Source: Calothrix sp. 336/3
Lineage (GTDB): Bacteria > Cyanobacteriota > Cyanobacteriia > Cyanobacteriales > Nostocaceae
DNA length: 64,000 bases
Direction: 5' to 3'
NCBI RefSeq assembly: GCF_000734895.2
Contig: NZ_CP011382.1
Coordinates: 2,582,700 to 2,646,699 of the forward strand
Part shown: positions 1 through 9,120 of the stretch, piece after piece
Position numbering within the stretch: position 1 is the first letter of the stretch
Layout of the letters: each line of letters starts with the position of its first letter
The notes under the pieces: model-generated
Seen by the model: the letters and a program-made list of their open reading frames with translations, nothing else
Told to the model about the DNA's origin: nothing
Database searches by the model: none
Position numbers and translations under genes: made by a program

Positions 1-493
1 TCACAGATAACTCTGATTCTAGGAAAGTCGAATTGTAACAGACCATGAAGGACTTATCTAGGCGTAACGCTTGCCGAATCCGATTCAGTAACCGAGGACG
101 TTCAAGAATTTTTTGACTCAGGGGTTTGAGGGATGCATCGTAGGTGGAAAGCAACAGCAAGCGGTTACGCGCATGGGAAAAGGGTATTCCTGGAAGTAAT
201 TGTAAGTAATAATCAATAATACTAGGGTGTAGGGGTACAGATGTGACGTAAATTAAACGATTACGGGGGTTCCACAGGCGAATTAAAGCAAAGAGTAATC
301 TTTCTTCATAATGTTCGCAACCTTCTACCTTTGCCATTTCCCGTTGGTCGATACTCAGGGAGGGAATGACTAAAATATCGACATCACTATCCTCTGAACC
401 TTCGATACTTTGCCAGCGATCGCGCAATGCTAACTGTAGCTGCTGAAATTGACTAACCTCTTCTAGGATAGAACTTTCTATAGTTGCCATCAT
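1..493 (-). CDS. PGM1-type peptide ligase-related protein (ATP-grasp), N-terminal part
   Basis: The gene runs off the left edge, so only about the first 164 residues are visible. Two ATG codons stand in tandem at 493 and 490 (reading MMATIESSILEEV), and either may be the start. The translated segment contains DVDILVIPSLSID, HYEERLLFALIRL and IDYYLQLLPGIPFSHAR, which I recognise as the conserved N-terminal region of cyanobacterial proteins annotated as peptide ligase PGM1-related, a carboxylate-amine ligase of the ATP-grasp fold. The catalytic ATP-grasp part lies outside the window, so activity cannot be judged here. The substrate in cyanobacteria is unknown to me. Confidence 0.75.
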   Translation of the reverse strand, partial: MMATIESSILEEVSQFQQLQLALRDRWQSIEGSEDSDVDILVIPSLSIDQREMAKVEGCEHYEERLLFALIRLWNPRNRLIYVTSVPLHPSIIDYYLQLLPGIPFSHARNRLLLLSTYDASLKPLSQKILERPRLLNRIRQALRLDKSFMVCYNSTFLESELSV

Positions 494-634
494 CCCACCT
501 CCCCTATCTTGGTAACTTTCCCTTGTTATTTATAAACCAATTGTCTTGTGAGCAAGTCAATTTTTAAAGAATATCAATATATGATCTATCTCCATCTCTG
601 TTCCCTTCACAAAAAACTCGAGAGGAGAGTCTTG

Positions 635-2290
635 TTATGAAACCTGATTTATCATTTTCCGTAAAATATTATGTGTAATCATTTGAGCATCACGATTGAC
701 TAAATGAGGTCTTAATTGAGGAGCATTATAATCATCTAAACCCCAGCTCCACTGCATGGAACCTGTTGCAAAGACAGTACTACCACTATTTGTAGTATAG
801 GCAGTCATATCTGCATATTTTTTCCCTTTACCATGGGGATAGGGAGAGCGAGCAATGAGGATAGTATTTTCCGGTGCATTGCCAAACATCTTATCTACTT
901 CATAGCCTAAAAGTCCTAGTAAATGGATTTCCCGATGTTTTGATTTTTGAAATGGCAAAATTGCAGTTTGATTGTTGTTTTCTACCAATTTGGTGCCAGC
1001 AATAAACCAATCTGGGGCAGCATCACTGATGATAATATCAGAGTTAACTTGGAAAGTTTCATACATCACACCAATTAACGCATCTTCTGGTAAGCTCACA
1101 GGTTTTCTGCGCCAAATTGTGGTGACTAAATAATCATTATTGGGGTCATCATCCCGACTGTAGGGGTCTAAAGCGGAGTTTTCTTTATAAGCAACAATAG
1201 TCCGATTTATTTCTTTGGTAAGATTACTTGGTTCAAAACGAATTTGCCAATAACAAGTATTTGCAGAAAAGAAACCTAAGCTGACACCCTGATTTTTGGC
1301 TGCTTCAATATTCTGCCGCATTTGCCATGACCAATATTCATCATGACCAACGGAAAGGAATGCTTTATGGAGTAATAGCATCGGTTTACCGCTATTGGTA
1401 TCAATGGGGTTTTCATGGGTATCTATATCTGTGCAGTAGGTGACATCATAACCTTCCCGTTCTAGCCATCGCACCATGTTATATTCCCAACCTGCACTGG
1501 ATGTGCGTCTTTTTGGTTGGAAATTGGTTAAGAATTCCCCCGCACCAACTCCATAACTTGCTGCTCGATTGGGACTTGCTGCATAGGGACGATTAAAGGA
1601 TACTTTGTAGGCTTGTTTTCCCTGACTATTCCAACGATAGAGAGACATTGCACCCCAATTATTATATGCCTGAAAGGTGGTGACGCTGGATTGAAAGAGA
1701 ATATCTGAAGGTTGGCGATCGCTACGCACAACAAAAATAATATAACTTTGTTTGCCACTTGTGGCTGCTGTAAGTTTGGCTAAATAAATACCACTTGTCC
1801 ATTGAATAGACTTGTCTAAATTATCGGAAATTTTTAAAGTGTATGGATCTTGCCAATCGCATTCAATTAAACCGCTAGCATTATCAATTTTTGGCAAGGG
1901 TTGTTTAATTCCAGTACGATTAATTGTAGGTATAACTTTTCTACCTCCTAAACCTCCATACCAACCCATACGGAAAACTTCGATGGTGTATGTGGGTGCT
2001 TTAGTATTGACAAATAGCTGAATTTCATCGCCAAGATTCACACTAGTTAGGGATGCATAACCTTCGATTTCTCGATTTGTGGCAGGATTACTCAGTTGCC
2101 AGTCTTTTGTTCCAGGTTTGGCATTTTCGAGAATGATAGGATTTGTGGCTGAGGTATGTTTGGAAATAATTAATTCAATTGCTTGGTTGGGAGTGGAAAA
2201 AATGAGAATCACGATCAGACATAGGAAAAAACCAAACAATAGCATTTTCCTACGATGTCTCAATTGTTTAGCAAATAACATTGCACCCAT
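635..2290 (-). CDS. N,N-dimethylformamidase beta subunit-like (DMFA2_C) protein
   Basis: A 551-residue protein with one N-terminal hydrophobic segment (about residues 16-33) that looks like a signal anchor, so the bulk is probably periplasmic or outside. The rest matches the family named after the large subunit of N,N-dimethylformamidase: FRMGWYGGLGGRKV near residue 107, then VGHDEYWSWQMR and GVSLGFFSANTCYWQIRFE in the middle. The family name does not establish substrate; cyanobacterial members are uncharacterised and lack the small subunit nearby. The start ATG at 2290 has no clear ribosome binding site, and a second ATG three codons in (2281) is possible. Confidence 0.75.
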   Translation of the reverse strand: MGAMLFAKQLRHRRKMLLFGFFLCLIVILIFSTPNQAIELIISKHTSATNPIILENAKPGTKDWQLSNPATNREIEGYASLTSVNLGDEIQLFVNTKAPTYTIEVFRMGWYGGLGGRKVIPTINRTGIKQPLPKIDNASGLIECDWQDPYTLKISDNLDKSIQWTSGIYLAKLTAATSGKQSYIIFVVRSDRQPSDILFQSSVTTFQAYNNWGAMSLYRWNSQGKQAYKVSFNRPYAASPNRAASYGVGAGEFLTNFQPKRRTSSAGWEYNMVRWLEREGYDVTYCTDIDTHENPIDTNSGKPMLLLHKAFLSVGHDEYWSWQMRQNIEAAKNQGVSLGFFSANTCYWQIRFEPSNLTKEINRTIVAYKENSALDPYSRDDDPNNDYLVTTIWRRKPVSLPEDALIGVMYETFQVNSDIIISDAAPDWFIAGTKLVENNNQTAILPFQKSKHREIHLLGLLGYEVDKMFGNAPENTILIARSPYPHGKGKKYADMTAYTTNSGSTVFATGSMQWSWGLDDYNAPQLRPHLVNRDAQMITHNILRKMINQVS

Positions 2291-2375
2291 AGGTGTATTG
2301 TATAAAAAAGAGTTTTGAGGTGATGGTAGCTACAAAATTAAATATGACCTATAACTGACTGGAAATAATATTAAA

Positions 2376-2672
2376 ATGAGAGCAAGAATTGAAAATGATG
2401 TTTTATTTTTGCATCACGAGGACTTACCAGAATATAAAAAAGGTGGTTCAGTAGTTAGGAATTCCTTCTTTTGGGCTTTAAAATCCATTGCTGGCAAGGC
2501 TTCCCGTTATCATGATTGGGAATATGAAGAGGAAGTATGGTTTGCTTTGGGGCGAATGTTGATGTCTTTTTCTGAGTCAGGTTATCTCGGTTATAGAGAG
2601 ACTATTTTGGAATTTCCTCCATCTCAAGAAAGAATTCCTCTGTTATTACGTGATGTCTCGACTTGGGAATAG
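2376..2672 (+). CDS. Hypothetical protein, 98 aa
   Basis: I do not recognise this protein. It is soluble, acidic and rich in aromatic residues (YHDWEYEEEVWFALGRML), with no signal peptide or membrane segment. The start ATG is preceded by GGAAATAATATTAAA, a weak ribosome binding site. It lies divergent from the DMFA2_C gene with an 85 bp gap, so the two may share a promoter region. A heptamer TTGGTAA tract begins just after the stop. It could be a real small cyanobacterial protein; coding-like composition and an ATG support that only moderately. Confidence 0.55.
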   Translation: MRARIENDVLFLHHEDLPEYKKGGSVVRNSFFWALKSIAGKASRYHDWEYEEEVWFALGRMLMSFSESGYLGYRETILEFPPSQERIPLLLRDVSTWE

Positions 2673-2682
2673 GGAATAGGAA

Positions 2683-2709
2683 ATTGGTAATTGGTAATTG
2701 GTAATTGGG
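2683..2709 (+). repeat. Short tandem heptamer repeat (TTGGTAA)
   Basis: Three head-to-tail copies of TTGGTAA and a partial fourth fill the space after the 98-aa gene. This is the STRR type of heptamer repeat known from filamentous cyanobacteria. Confidence 0.8.
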
Positions 2710-2763
2710 ATTGACAGTTAGCAGAAAAATCTTCCCGTTCCCTGTTCCTGATTTCCTGTGCTT

Positions 2764-3108
2764 TTAGACAGTTGCCAGGTGTGGTAAGTCTTGGGGTTGC
2801 AGTTCACATACGACCTCTGGGAAAAAGATAGTGGGTTTGGTGGCAAATAAAGGCATCATTTTCTCGATAATTTTATCGTATGCTGCGCTGTGGTTGGCAT
2901 CCATATCTTCTCTGCTTTCCCAAAAAATCACAGCGATCGCCTTATCTGTTCCTGGTTCTTGTAGGAGGTACGCTCCTTTAAAACCTGTGGTATAGGTAGC
3001 AACTGCTTGCTCATAGAGACGTTTTGCTTCTGCAAATTTTCCCGGTTTAAATTCAGCGATCGCCACGTAGGCAAACTGATGTCTGAGAAAATCTTGAAAA
3101 TCCATCAT
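2764..3108 (-). CDS. Antibiotic biosynthesis monooxygenase (ABM) domain protein
   Basis: A small dimeric-barrel protein of the ABM family, about 114 residues. The visible pattern is FAYVAIAEFKPGKFAEAKRLYEQA, then KGAYLLQEPG and AIAVIFWESREDMDA, matching the beta-alpha-beta ferredoxin-like ABM fold; such proteins act as small oxygenases or as stress-linked orphan dimers. An upstream ATG at 3141 gives 11 more residues, but the ATG pair at 3108/3105 has a GAGG motif about 8 nt before it, so I chose 3108. It is followed on the same strand side by no partner gene; the zinc-ribbon gene lies 58 bp upstream and could be co-transcribed. Confidence 0.75.
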   Translation of the reverse strand: MMDFQDFLRHQFAYVAIAEFKPGKFAEAKRLYEQAVATYTTGFKGAYLLQEPGTDKAIAVIFWESREDMDANHSAAYDKIIEKMMPLFATKPTIFFPEVVCELQPQDLPHLATV

Positions 3109-3166
3109 GATTTTCGCCTCACAAACTTTCTGTAATTTCATTCTCGCAATAACCGAGCGATCGCCA

Positions 3167-3538
3167 TCATCTCCGTAACAAAACTATGAGTAGACATACA
3201 AATAGTAAAGTCACAATTAACAAAAATGATTGGTTGCGGTTTACCCAATTTTTTAGCTTGCTAGCAAAACTATTGTTCAATTGCTGTTGCTGTAACTCTA
3301 ATTGGGATTCTGCCTCATTCTGATACAAAATACATTCCTTAGCCAAAGGACGTTGGGGAAAGTTGCAACTATCATCTTTTTCGTAAGTACAACTCGAACA
3401 CAGATAGTCATCTCCCGTAGCACGATGTAGAGGAATACCGGGATGACCGTAAGCTTTCAGAGTATAGCCACAATGGGGACAATTAATTGCTTGCGGGTTA
3501 ATCGGTTGGTGACAACGAGGACAAGATGCAGTATCCAC
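3167..3538 (-). CDS. Zinc-ribbon, C-tail-anchored membrane protein
   Basis: A 123-residue protein with two cysteine pairs in a classic zinc ribbon at its N-terminus (CPRCHQ at residues 6-9 and CPHC around 20-23) and a second cysteine cluster (CSSC ... C ... C, residues 47-70). A polar glutamine-rich linker follows, and a single hydrophobic helix (about residues 104-121) ends in arginines, as in a tail-anchored protein facing the cytoplasm. The partner or nucleic-acid target is unknown. It is upstream of the ABM gene on the same strand. Confidence 0.7.
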   Translation of the reverse strand: MDTASCPRCHQPINPQAINCPHCGYTLKAYGHPGIPLHRATGDDYLCSSCTYEKDDSCNFPQRPLAKECILYQNEAESQLELQQQQLNNSFASKLKNWVNRNQSFLLIVTLLFVCLLIVLLRR

Positions 3539-3687
3539 AAAAAAAGCAATTAAGAAACTTTTCTAATTCTAACTTAACTAGCTTTCTAGGGACATAAAGC
3601 TGCGAAAAACAAAGAAATTCAGAGCAAAAGAGCCTGCGTCTGCAAGCTCTATCATTTCCAACCATGAATACACAGTTTTATGAGGTT

Positions 3688-4305
3688 TTACTTAACTTTT
3701 TGTTTGATGAAGGTGACAATTTGCGATAGTTGCTTTTTCAGACCATCAATTTCTGCTTGCATTTTGGCTATCTTGTCATTCAAAGCTTCTATTTCGGCAG
3801 AAGAAGCAGCAGCAGTATTCATTGCTACTGGAGTCACAACATGACCATTAGTGCTGTGAACACCATTCGTACCATTACCATTATCCTCTGCCACCGCTAC
3901 GGGTTGAGGTGTAGATTCGGGACGAGGTAATTTTGCTTTTGCCATCGCTGACTTAATGGCACTAATCAGCTGTTTTTGGTCAAAGGGTTTGCCGAGAAAG
4001 TCAAAATATTCAAAGGGTTCGGGAAGTTTTTCTGTCACCTCTTCTTTTCTACCGGACATGATTACTAGGGGAATCTTCCGTAGCTCTGGTTGAGATTGAA
4101 TTTGTTGGTAAACTTCCCAACCGCTAAGTTTCGGTAGAAGGAAATCCAGCATAATTAGGCTAAATTTCTCTTGGCGAATTAAATTCATGCCTTCGAGTCC
4201 GTCCTTAGCTTCGACTACCTCGAAGTTTCCAGGAGGTAACATTTCCCGCACTTTTACCCTGACAACCGTAGTGTCATCAATAACTAGAATTTTGTTGTTT
4301 GCCAC
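3688..4305 (-). CDS. Response regulator, receiver domain with C-terminal coiled coil
   Basis: A CheY-like receiver fills residues 1-120. The acidic pair is D10/D11, the phosphoacceptor is D54 in IMLDFLLP, and the conserved lysine is K106 in LGKPFD. A flexible linker rich in Asn, Gly, Thr and Val follows, and the last 40 residues (EIEALNDKIAKMQAEIDGLKKQL) are a coiled coil in place of a DNA-binding domain. It therefore probably acts by protein contact or oligomerisation. No kinase is adjacent. The start ATG overlaps no other gene and the 400 bp upstream is non-coding. Confidence 0.85.
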   Translation of the reverse strand: MANNKILVIDDTTVVRVKVREMLPPGNFEVVEAKDGLEGMNLIRQEKFSLIMLDFLLPKLSGWEVYQQIQSQPELRKIPLVIMSGRKEEVTEKLPEPFEYFDFLGKPFDQKQLISAIKSAMAKAKLPRPESTPQPVAVAEDNGNGTNGVHSTNGHVVTPVAMNTAAASSAEIEALNDKIAKMQAEIDGLKKQLSQIVTFIKQKVK

Positions 4306-4703
4306 GACTTTTTGCTCTAACAGAAATATGGGGTTCAGATAGTGTTTTCACCGACTAGGGCTATTTAAGTTCTCCCACTATATCCAACATTTCTGTTAAT
4401 TGGGGGATAGTATTTTCCGGTATAAACAACAAATATTCAAGTATTTTACCTAACTTACGTAGTTGATAGGAATCAGGGGAAAGGGGGAAAGAGGGAAGGG
4501 TAAAATTTAGATATAGTGGTTTTCCAGGCTATAGCGTTTCCCAATCAGATGAAATACAACCCCACCCGCCCTATCGGGCACCCTCCCCGATTTCGGGGAG
4601 GGCTGGGGAGAGGTTCTTCCATACCTCACTAGAATGAGAAACGCTATAACTATCTGGCAAACGCTAGAAATTCCCAATCTTTAATCCCCAATCCTAAACT
4701 TGT
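4306..4703. other. Intergenic region between response regulator and lipA
   Basis: About 400 bp separate the divergent response regulator and lipA genes. The middle is occupied by a 119 bp palindromic element (separate entry at 4530-4648). A purine-rich run (GGGGGAAAGAGGGAAGGG-like) precedes it. I see no open frame with a ribosome binding site. Confidence 0.6.
4530..4648. repeat. 119 bp MITE-like palindromic element, copy 1
   Basis: The element is bounded by perfect 11 bp terminal inverted repeats, TATAGCGTTTC at 4530-4540 and GAAACGCTATA at 4638-4648. Inside is a GC-rich core from about 4559 to 4613 containing CCCTATCGGGC and CCTCCCCGATTTCGGGGAGG hairpins. The same core is found in opposite orientation at 15031-15150, but there the ends differ. 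There is no coding capacity, so it would depend on a transposase elsewhere. Confidence 0.75.
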
Positions 4704-5579
4704 ATGACTTCTTCTGCGGTGAATGAACTTCAGTCTGAAATTCTCGCTATGCCAGACTGGTTGCGTCGTCCGATTGGTAAGGCAAGCGAACTGTCAACGG
4801 TGCAAAAAATCATTAAGCACAGACAAATACATACTATCTGTGAAGAAGGACGTTGCCCCAATCGAGGAGAATGTTATGCCCAGAAAACAGCAACTTTTTT
4901 ATTGATGGGACCAACTTGTACACGTTCTTGCGCTTTTTGTCAAGTAGATAAGGGTCATTCACCCATGCCCCTCGACCCGGAAGAACCGCAAAAAGTGGCG
5001 GAGGCGGTGCAAATTTTAGGATTACGCTATGTGGTTTTAACTTCTGTAGCGCGTGATGATTTGGCAGATCAGGGGGCTGGGTGGTTTGTCAAAACCATGG
5101 ACGCGATTCGTGAGCTTAACCCGGAAACCCAAATTGAGGTGTTAACACCAGATTTTTACGCCGATGCAAACCGGATTCGGGTAATTGTGGAGGCAAAACC
5201 TGCTTGTTACAACCATAATATTGAGACGGTACGGCGGCTAACTCCTCCAGTGCGTCGGGGGGCAAAGTACGATCGCTCCCTAGAAGTTTTAAGAATTGTG
5301 AAAAATTTTGCTCCCCATCTACCCACGAAATCAGGTTTAATGTTGGGGCATGGGGAAACGATGGCTGAAATTATGGAAACGATGACAGATTTGCGCTCTG
5401 TGGACTGCGATCGCCTCACCATCGGACAATATATGCGCCCTTCCTTGGAACACTTGCCAGTACGTAAATATTGGACACCAGAAGAATTTGCCGAGTTGGG
5501 GGCGATCGCCGAAAAAATGGGCTTTACTCACGTTCGTTCTGCTCCTCTAGTACGCAGTTCTTACCATGCAGGGGAGTAA
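4704..5579 (+). CDS. lipA: Lipoyl synthase
   Basis: A 291-residue radical SAM enzyme that inserts two sulfur atoms into protein-bound octanoyl groups. Both iron-sulfur ligating motifs are present: the auxiliary cluster cysteines C46, C51 and C57 ([12 protein letters not shown]) and the radical SAM motif C72, C76, C79 (CTRSCAFC). The C-terminal RSSYHAGE ending fits LipA, including the conserved serine that ligates the auxiliary cluster. The length is normal. Cyanobacteria often carry two lipA copies; I cannot tell which paralogue this is. No lipB is adjacent, and psaX follows 140 bp downstream on the same strand. Confidence 0.95.
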   Translation: MTSSAVNELQSEILAMPDWLRRPIGKASELSTVQKIIKHRQIHTICEEGRCPNRGECYAQKTATFLLMGPTCTRSCAFCQVDKGHSPMPLDPEEPQKVAEAVQILGLRYVVLTSVARDDLADQGAGWFVKTMDAIRELNPETQIEVLTPDFYADANRIRVIVEAKPACYNHNIETVRRLTPPVRRGAKYDRSLEVLRIVKNFAPHLPTKSGLMLGHGETMAEIMETMTDLRSVDCDRLTIGQYMRPSLEHLPVRKYWTPEEFAELGAIAEKMGFTHVRSAPLVRSSYHAGE

Positions 5580-5719
5580 AAAGCAAGAGATTAGACAGCT
5601 TTCGTACCCATTTCCTATTCCCTTTCGTTACCAAAATATAATATTTTTAACGATTTTGACGTATTGGGGCTGGTGTTTGGTATTTCTAAAGAAGTCCTTA
5701 AGTTAGGAGTTCATCAATA

Positions 5720-5830
5720 ATGGCTAAAAATAAAGCCGCATTTCCCTATCCTTTCCGTACAAGTTGGGCTTTGCTACTTTTAGCTGTCAACTTCCTTGTA
5801 GCTGCCTATTATTTCCATATCATCGAATAA
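5720..5830 (+). CDS. psaX: Photosystem I subunit PsaX
   Basis: A 36-residue single-span thylakoid protein, MAKNKAAFPYPFRTSWALLL... to the stop at 5828. The short polar N-terminus with a YPFRT-like motif, the hydrophobic helix ALLLLAVNFLVAAYYF and the total length match PsaX, a peripheral photosystem I subunit found in Thermosynechococcus and in heterocystous cyanobacteria but absent from many unicellular strains. TAGGAG lies 12 nt before the ATG and serves as ribosome binding site. It is a separate gene, not fused to lipA. Confidence 0.9.
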   Translation: MAKNKAAFPYPFRTSWALLLLAVNFLVAAYYFHIIE

Positions 5831-5905
5831 TTCGCCATATATAAGGAACGAATTAGAAGGTAGAAGGTATGGGGAAAAATCCTCGCACTTTCTACCTTTC
5901 TGTGA

Positions 5906-6772
5906 TCACATCGTCCCCTTGAATAAACCTTTTGGACGAACCAACAACACCAAAATCATCATCAGTAGTGCCACACCTTGCTTGTACTGGGCACCTAGCC
6001 AAATAGTACTAACTTCTTGGGTAATACCAATAATAAAAGCTCCCGCGATCGCCCCATAGGGATTACCAATCCCACCTAAAATTACGGAAGCAAATAAAGG
6101 TAAAATTAAAAACCATCCCATATTCGGACGTATTCCGACAGTCAAGCCATACATACTGCCACCTAGGGATGTCATGACCCCGGTAATTATCCAAGTCCAC
6201 ATCACAACTTGGTTAACATTAATACCAGAAACCTTAGCTAAATCTAAATCATCCGCAACAGCACGCATCGCTTTACCGATTTTTGTGTTTTGTAACAGAT
6301 AATGTAGTGCCAAAATCGCCACCACCGCTAAGACAAAAACAATCATTTGGTATTGAGATAGCTTGACACCAAAAATATCCTGAGCTTGACTCACTGGTAA
6401 ATTGTAACTTTTGTTACTACCTCCCCAGAGAAAAATAATCCCATTCCGCAGAAATAGTGCCAAGCCGATAGAAATAATAATATATGTAGTGGAATTAGCA
6501 CGAATTGCCCGCATTCTTGACCAGAGGACAGTTTCTGCAAGTAGCATGAAGAACATAGTTCCCACTGCTGCGATCGCCATCGATAGCCAGATATTGACGT
6601 TAAAAGAGTTGATTAACAGCGTCAAATAAGCACCGAGGGTTAAGAAATCTCCGTGGGCAAAATTAGATAACCGCAGAATTCCATAGGTTAGGGTTAATCC
6701 AACTGCGGCAAGGGCGATAATACTCCCTACCACAATTCCATTGACAACTAATTGAGCAAATTGTGCATCCAT
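5906..6772 (-). CDS. livH: Branched-chain/neutral amino acid ABC transporter permease (LivH/NatD type)
   Basis: A 288-residue inner-membrane permease with about eight hydrophobic segments. GLTLTYGILRLSNFAHGDF near residues 26-44 is the LivH family signature, and the cytoplasmic loop GKAMRAVADDLDLAKVSGIN is the ATPase-contact (EAA-like) motif. In cyanobacteria the closest named equivalents are the NatD-type subunits of the N-I neutral amino acid transporter. It stands alone here: binding protein, LivM-like and ATPase genes are not in the flanks, which is usual for the scattered nat genes. Substrate is inferred from family only. Confidence 0.85.
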   Translation of the reverse strand: MDAQFAQLVVNGIVVGSIIALAAVGLTLTYGILRLSNFAHGDFLTLGAYLTLLINSFNVNIWLSMAIAAVGTMFFMLLAETVLWSRMRAIRANSTTYIIISIGLALFLRNGIIFLWGGSNKSYNLPVSQAQDIFGVKLSQYQMIVFVLAVVAILALHYLLQNTKIGKAMRAVADDLDLAKVSGINVNQVVMWTWIITGVMTSLGGSMYGLTVGIRPNMGWFLILPLFASVILGGIGNPYGAIAGAFIIGITQEVSTIWLGAQYKQGVALLMMILVLLVRPKGLFKGTM

Positions 6773-7092
6773 GTTTCAAGTTAATTTTCCGCTTTTCGCT
6801 TAATCGTCAATGGTGAATAGTCATTAGTCAATAGTTAGTGACTGATTTTTACCCCTTGAACCTCAATTCAGTGGACTATTCACCGATCAGCGTATATCTT
6901 GGACTTGGAAGTTATTAACGTGAAAAGTTACTTACCTATGCCAAAGTGCCATTTATTTCATGCTTTTATGCGATTATGGTGTTAAATGCTGCCACTTTTA
7001 GTTTATAAATATATAAGACAAAGTGCGTTAATATACATAAGAACTATTATTTTTTGTGCGGAATCAAACTTGTTTCAACGGTCTAGTTGACC
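6773..7092. other. Intergenic region between livH and hybrid kinase
   Basis: About 320 bp between divergent genes. It contains short degenerate tracts such as AATAGTCATTAGTCAATAGTTAGTGACTG, related to the heptamer repeats elsewhere in the window, and AT-rich sequence near 7000-7050 that probably holds the kinase promoter. I see no further gene and no GTA-N8-TAC NtcA site. Confidence 0.4.
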
Positions 7093-8895
7093 ATGCAGCA
7101 GTATTCAAGCTTACCAGAACAGAACTCACTAGTAGACGTAATGCCAAATTTGACTACAGTTCAGCAACTTCGGGCTGAGTTGTGGCTGGAACGCAGCTTG
7201 AACCAGTTGCACATCTGTCTTCAGGATTATTTAGTTGCTATTGTCACTAGCCAATCTTCAGTGGCTGAAGCCGAGTGTGATATTTTTCAAACAGTGGCAC
7301 ATCAGCTACGTCATACTTTAGATACTAGTGGCTTGGCGATCGCTCTCATACAAGCTTCTGGAATATGTCTAGTTCGCTACATTTCTAGTGAGGATACTAC
7401 TGAAAGCGCGATTCCATCCATCCATATCAAATGCAAAAAGGGGAAGCAACAGTCAATTAGCTTACACGAATCCCTTGATATTGAAGATATCGAATATTTA
7501 CAAAAGCAAGTTAATCCCCAAGCGTGGCAGTTTATTGATGAGACAGCCAATATTCAAGGTTGGATAATTACCGCACCATCTTTATCATCGGGTGATACAG
7601 CTACAGAAGCATCACCGAAATTACCAACCCCATTCATCCAAGAATTTATTTCCCGCGTTAGTAAAGTTTGTGGTGGAAGTCTCAGACAGTTACGACAAAT
7701 ATTTTCTTTAGAAGAAAACTGTCAAAATCTCCATAATTTTAATCAACAACTAGAACGCACCAACCAACTGAAAAATCAGTTTTTGGCAAATACCAGTCAC
7801 GAAATTCGTACTCCCCTCAGTTCTATTATTGGATTCACTCACCTACTCCTAGCTCAGGGGTATGATCCAGAGCGAGAACGTCATCGGGAATATTTGAATA
7901 TTATTCAATCTAGCGGCAATCATCTTTTAGCATTGATTAATGATATTCTCGACCTATCGAAGATTGAAGCGAATCAATTAGAAGTGCAGTGGGAAACCGT
8001 CGAAGTTCCTCTGTTATGTCGAAATACTTTAGCCCTAGTTAAGGAAAAAGCGGCGAACAAGGGTTTAAAAATATCTTTAGATTTAGAACCACAAGTTACG
8101 AATTTCATTGCCGATCCCCTGCGATTGAAGCAGATGTTGTTGAATTTACTATTTAATGCTTTAAAGTTCACCAACCAAGGCAGAGTTGGGTTAGAGGTTA
8201 AAACCCATGGTTCTTTTATTTATTTTACAGTCTGGGATACAGGAGCAGGGATTCCCCCAGAACATCAAGCTGAATTATTTCAACCCTATTTCCAAATCGT
8301 TAATTCTGCAACCAGTCGGGAAGAGGGAACTGGTTTAGGATTAGCGGTGACACGGAAACTTGCAGAATTGCATGGTGGTTGGATTAAGGTAGAGTCTGAG
8401 TTGAATCAAGGTTCTCGTTTTACTATTGGATTACCTCTGAATCCTGTGGATGAGGTTGGAGATACTTGGGAAGTGAGCGAGATTGGAGAAACTGTAAATG
8501 TCAATTCTCCTATATCGATTCCTCAATCCCTGGAAATTTTGCTTGTCGAAGATGATGAGCAAAACGCTCAAATGATGCAAACCTATCTACAAAGGGTAGG
8601 ATACCCCATCAAGTGGGTGAAAAATGTTGAGCAAATGTGGCAAGTACTATCAGAACAAACACCTAATGTGATTTTATTGGATGTACGATTACCCGATGCA
8701 GATGGTTTGGAGATAGTTAAAGAATTAAGGCAAAACCCCCGTTGGCAGAATGTTACTATTGTTGCTCAAACAGCTATGGCAATGAAAGGCGATCGCGAAG
8801 TTTGTTTAGCCGCAGGGGTGGATGATTATATTTCCAAACCAATTAATTTACCAAATTTAGCTGCTTTGCTTGGTAAGTATTGTCAGAATAGGTAA
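7093..8895 (+). CDS. Hybrid sensor histidine kinase with C-terminal receiver
   Basis: A soluble 600-residue hybrid kinase. The first 200 residues form a variable sensor region, possibly GAF-like, without membrane segments. The H-box SHEIRTPLSSIIGF carries the phosphorylated histidine (about H236), followed by an HATPase domain with N (LLNLLFNALKFT), G1 (DTGAGIP) and G2 (GTGLGLAV) boxes. A receiver domain ends the protein, with phosphoacceptor Asp in ILLDVRLPDADG and lysine in ISKPINL. The frame is open from a TTG at 7087, but the ATG two codons later is the more usual start. No partner regulator is adjacent, so targets are unknown. Confidence 0.9.
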   Translation: MQQYSSLPEQNSLVDVMPNLTTVQQLRAELWLERSLNQLHICLQDYLVAIVTSQSSVAEAECDIFQTVAHQLRHTLDTSGLAIALIQASGICLVRYISSEDTTESAIPSIHIKCKKGKQQSISLHESLDIEDIEYLQKQVNPQAWQFIDETANIQGWIITAPSLSSGDTATEASPKLPTPFIQEFISRVSKVCGGSLRQLRQIFSLEENCQNLHNFNQQLERTNQLKNQFLANTSHEIRTPLSSIIGFTHLLLAQGYDPERERHREYLNIIQSSGNHLLALINDILDLSKIEANQLEVQWETVEVPLLCRNTLALVKEKAANKGLKISLDLEPQVTNFIADPLRLKQMLLNLLFNALKFTNQGRVGLEVKTHGSFIYFTVWDTGAGIPPEHQAELFQPYFQIVNSATSREEGTGLGLAVTRKLAELHGGWIKVESELNQGSRFTIGLPLNPVDEVGDTWEVSEIGETVNVNSPISIPQSLEILLVEDDEQNAQMMQTYLQRVGYPIKWVKNVEQMWQVLSEQTPNVILLDVRLPDADGLEIVKELRQNPRWQNVTIVAQTAMAMKGDREVCLAAGVDDYISKPINLPNLAALLGKYCQNR

Positions 8896-8930
8896 TAAGT
8901 GATGAGTAATGAGTAATGAGTTATGAGTAA
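8892..8930 (+). repeat. Heptamer repeat tract (ATGAGTA)
   Basis: Imperfect ATGAGTA-type heptamers follow the kinase stop codon. They are the same class of tandem repeat as those at 41962, 45464 and 45783. Confidence 0.7.
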
Positions 8931-9120
8931 ATACTAGGTGCTTGGAATGGAAGGTTTGAACGCACCAGAGATTTAACTCAATCCCCAGTGGTTTGTCCGA
9001 TTGATTTTGATAGTTTACTGTAGTATTGACATCCCTTCAATTTGTTATAGGGTTGGTTTACCTACTTCCTAAATTACGAATTAATTAAAAAATTGCCTTG
9101 TGTTGCACTGGGATAAAAAA